Below, piece by piece: positions 61,929-64,000 of a stretch of 64,000 bases of DNA. A program made the translations under genes and the position numbers. The notes under the pieces were generated by a model that was not told the origin of the DNA, searched no databases, and worked only from the letters and a program-made list of their open reading frames with translations. Source of the stretch: Mariniflexile fucanivorans (lineage in GTDB: Bacteria > Bacteroidota > Bacteroidia > Flavobacteriales > Flavobacteriaceae); NCBI RefSeq assembly GCF_004341235.1, contig NZ_SLUP01000004.1, forward strand, positions 186,001 through 250,000, given 5' to 3'. The first letter of the stretch is position 1. Each line of letters opens with the position of its first letter.

Positions 61929-63710
61929 ATGAAAAAAATAATAATATCATTATCAGCAGTTCTATTTTTACTGGTAGGCTGTGAAGATACATTTCTGGAT
62001 TTGCAAGATTTAGATAGTGTCACAGAACAGGTTTATTTTGATGAACCTCAAAATTTCGAAGATGCCTCCAACTATTTTTACAGAGGTTTACATTCTCCTA
62101 AAGCAACAAAGGGGGATGGATTTGCTGAAATTACAGATTATGGCACGGAATTAAATGGATACGTACAAGATTACGGGCAAGGTATTAACACCGCTACAGA
62201 TGAAGACATATATTGGAATAATGCCTATGATTATTTAAGAGAGGTAAACCTTTTACTTGATAAAGCAGATGCGTATACTGCTAATGGTGGTAATGCAGCA
62301 GACATAAGTAAATATGTTGCAACAGCCTATTTTTTTAGAGCGTATCATCATTTTAGATTATTAAAACGCTTTGGAGGCGTGCCTATTGTAATTGAAGTAA
62401 CCAATGTAGATTCTCCAATTCTATTTGCTCCAAGAAATAGCAGGTACGAAGTTGTAGCACAAATTCTGGCAGATTTAGATTTAGCTATTGCAGGGTTACC
62501 TGCAACGGCAAATGGTGCTGATCTTGGAAAAATTAGTAGTATAGCTGCAACAGCTTATAAAGCACGTGTACTTTTATTTGAAGGTACCTGGGAAAAATAT
62601 GTAGGTACTGCCACCGATGGTGATGGCACTAATAGTGGTGCAGGTTCTACAAAACCTTCAGGCTATCCTGCTGTGGATGCTATGTTTAATAGTGTTGTAC
62701 AAGCGGCAAAAGCTGTCATGGATAGTGGGCAATTTGAAATTTGGAACAAAAATGCTGACCCAAATATGGAAAACAATTCGTATAAATGGTTATTTTCTAT
62801 AGAAGGTGCAGATTCAAACCCTGGAGGTTACACTAAAGCTTCAAATAAAGAATTCATTATTCAAACTATTTTTGACTATGAATCAACTAATCGCATAGGC
62901 AGTCAGTTTACTCAAATTAACTTTGGTAGAAATGCACCTACACAAGTAGCATTAGACATGTATTCAACATTAGATGGTTTACCAATAAATAAATCGACTC
63001 AATTTCAAGGTTATGCCAAACAATCTGATCAATTTATAAATAGAGATCGTAGAATGTGGGGTAATTTTGGTGAACTTATACTAGCAAACGGGTCTCGCCA
63101 AATTTCTGCTATTGGTTCTGTTGGATTATCTAATTTATCGAATTGGAAATGGACTACTTGGAATAATTATAGATCTGTTAGAGAAGAAGGCTATAATTAT
63201 CCACATTTAAGATATGCCGAAGTATTACTTACTTATGCAGAGGCTTTGTATGAGCGTGATGGTTCTATTTCAGATGCCGATTTAAATCTATCTATTAATT
63301 TAATTAGAGCAAGAGCAGGTATTGCACCTTTAACAAATACATTGGTTACTACTAATAACTTGAATATGTTAGATGAAATTAGAAGAGAAAGAACAGTAGA
63401 ATTGTATATGGAAGATAACAATCATTGGAACGATATACACAGATGGGATACAGCCAAAACTCTATTAAATGACGATTTAATTGGATATGTTATTGAAGGT
63501 TCAGAATATGAAACAAATACAGCTCTTTTTAACCCAGCAATTGCTATTTATGGTTATAAAAATGATTACCCATCTGGAAAAGGTCCTGTTAAGGCTTTAA
63601 TTATTGATCCAGTTAGTACTAGAATTTATAGTCAAAAAAATTATTTATGGCCATTACCAATAAATGAAACGGTAATAAATACAAATTTAAAACAAAACCC
63701 AGGCTGGTAA
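61929..63710 (+). CDS. susD: SusD/RagB-type surface glycan-binding lipoprotein
   Basis: Lid of the SusCD complex on the cell surface, binding the imported oligosaccharide. The ATG at 61929 gives 593 residues and a lipobox (AVLFLLVGC). The ATG at 61890 would put 13 extra charged residues before it. SusD features are LDLQDLDSVTEQVYF near the N-terminus, TPR-like helices with ATAYFFRAYHHFRLLKRFGG, and the C-terminal RYAEVLLTYAEALYE, INLIRARAGI, EIRRERTVELYMEDNNHWND and QNPGW. The gene starts 43 bp after the susC stop. Sequence does not identify the glycan. Confidence 0.95.
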   Translation: MKKIIISLSAVLFLLVGCEDTFLDLQDLDSVTEQVYFDEPQNFEDASNYFYRGLHSPKATKGDGFAEITDYGTELNGYVQDYGQGINTATDEDIYWNNAYDYLREVNLLLDKADAYTANGGNAADISKYVATAYFFRAYHHFRLLKRFGGVPIVIEVTNVDSPILFAPRNSRYEVVAQILADLDLAIAGLPATANGADLGKISSIAATAYKARVLLFEGTWEKYVGTATDGDGTNSGAGSTKPSGYPAVDAMFNSVVQAAKAVMDSGQFEIWNKNADPNMENNSYKWLFSIEGADSNPGGYTKASNKEFIIQTIFDYESTNRIGSQFTQINFGRNAPTQVALDMYSTLDGLPINKSTQFQGYAKQSDQFINRDRRMWGNFGELILANGSRQISAIGSVGLSNLSNWKWTTWNNYRSVREEGYNYPHLRYAEVLLTYAEALYERDGSISDADLNLSINLIRARAGIAPLTNTLVTTNNLNMLDEIRRERTVELYMEDNNHWNDIHRWDTAKTLLNDDLIGYVIEGSEYETNTALFNPAIAIYGYKNDYPSGKGPVKALIIDPVSTRIYSQKNYLWPLPINETVINTNLKQNPGW

Positions 63711-63757
63711 GATAATAGAAAGCAAGCATTAATTATTTTGAGTTAGCCACTCTTTTT

Positions 63758-63796
63758 AAAAGCAGTTATAGATTTTCTATAACTGCTTTTTTTTAT
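63758..63796 (+). terminator. Intrinsic terminator of susCD
   Basis: Perfect 14-bp arms AAAAGCAGTTATAG / CTATAACTGCTTTT, loop ATTTT, T-run after. Confidence 0.92.
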
Positions 63797-63843
63797 AAGA
63801 AAAATTCAAACAAAAACACTCCAATTTAGTTAACCTCAACAAA

Positions 63844-63909
63844 TGAGCTATAGTTTATATGGAATGAGTTATAATTTATATGATAAGACACGAATAGTTT
63901 TTAAAATTG
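63844..63909 (+). promoter_or_regulatory. Two-site operator and -7 box for the next locus gene
   Basis: TGAGCTATAGTTTATA (63844-63859) and TGAGTTATAATTTATA (63865-63880), 21-bp period, then TAAAATTG (63902-63909) at the same offset as the other three modules. It predicts that the gene starting at 63994 belongs to the same regulon. Confidence 0.65.
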
Positions 63910-63993
63910 TATTGGCTTTAAATTTTATTAAATAGTGATTTAAATCATCGTTGATTAAGCCTTTTTTGTTGAAAAATAAAATTGAAATTTAGT

Positions 63994-64000
63994 ATGAAAA
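63994..64000 (+). CDS. First codons of the next gene (runs off right edge)
   Basis: ATGAAAA at 63994-64000 follows the operator/-7 module by 84 bp, a leader length like those of the GH88 genes (67 and 70 bp). Only two codons are visible (M-K), as expected for a signal-peptide start. It is supported only by this context. Confidence 0.4.

Overview
The window is AT-rich DNA from a marine-type member of the Bacteroidota, almost certainly family Flavobacteriaceae. The signs are type IX secretion C-terminal domains, a SusC/SusD pair with a hybrid two-component regulator, a CrtI/B/Z/Y carotenoid cluster, promoters of the Bacteroidota form TTG-N19-TAnnTTTG, and no Shine-Dalgarno-like leaders. The genus cannot be fixed from this sequence.

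Layout. 1-5200 is housekeeping: a LytTR response regulator (its probable partner runs off the left edge), lysA, sucC, a short DUF1456 protein and a TerB-like protein. 5343-8655 holds a secreted CotH-kinase/lamin-tail protein and an orphan exported protein with gene debris beside it. 8694-24913 reads leftward: uvrB, three consecutive very large type B (CHU_C) secreted proteins, one with 11 repeats of about 95 residues, and an ABC exporter pair. 25328-35164 mixes orphan and core genes (a kinase-like orphan, ctaA, a four-helix-bundle gene beside an 8-bp tandem repeat, cca, a Sua5/YrdC protein) with a small envelope-polymer group (InaA/Kdo-kinase-like, GT2, CDP-glycerol transferase-like, Stealth) and dapD. 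35482-44394 is mostly rightward: ruvX, def, a DUF5606 protein, a TlpA-like thioredoxin, a D-2-hydroxyacid dehydrogenase, a histidine kinase/sigma-54 activator pair and a glutamate dehydrogenase group.

44624-49541 is a leftward carotenoid operon crtI-crtB-crtZ-crtY led by a MerR-type regulator. This regulator carries both sequence hallmarks of CarH-class, vitamin-B12-based light sensors. Matching dyads sit at the start of the regulator gene and at the start of crtI. A tRNA-Leu(GAG) gene follows.

50016-64000 is a polysaccharide utilisation locus: a hybrid two-component sensor/AraC regulator, two GH88 unsaturated-uronyl hydrolase lipoproteins flanking a nucleoside-hydrolase-like secreted protein, susC and susD. 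The susC frame is interrupted by one in-frame TAA. Four copies of a two-site operator (16-bp sites, 21-bp period, and a -7-like box always 21 bp further on) lie before GH88-1, GH88-2, susC and a gene that starts at the right edge. This is probably the binding element of the local regulator and defines its regulon.
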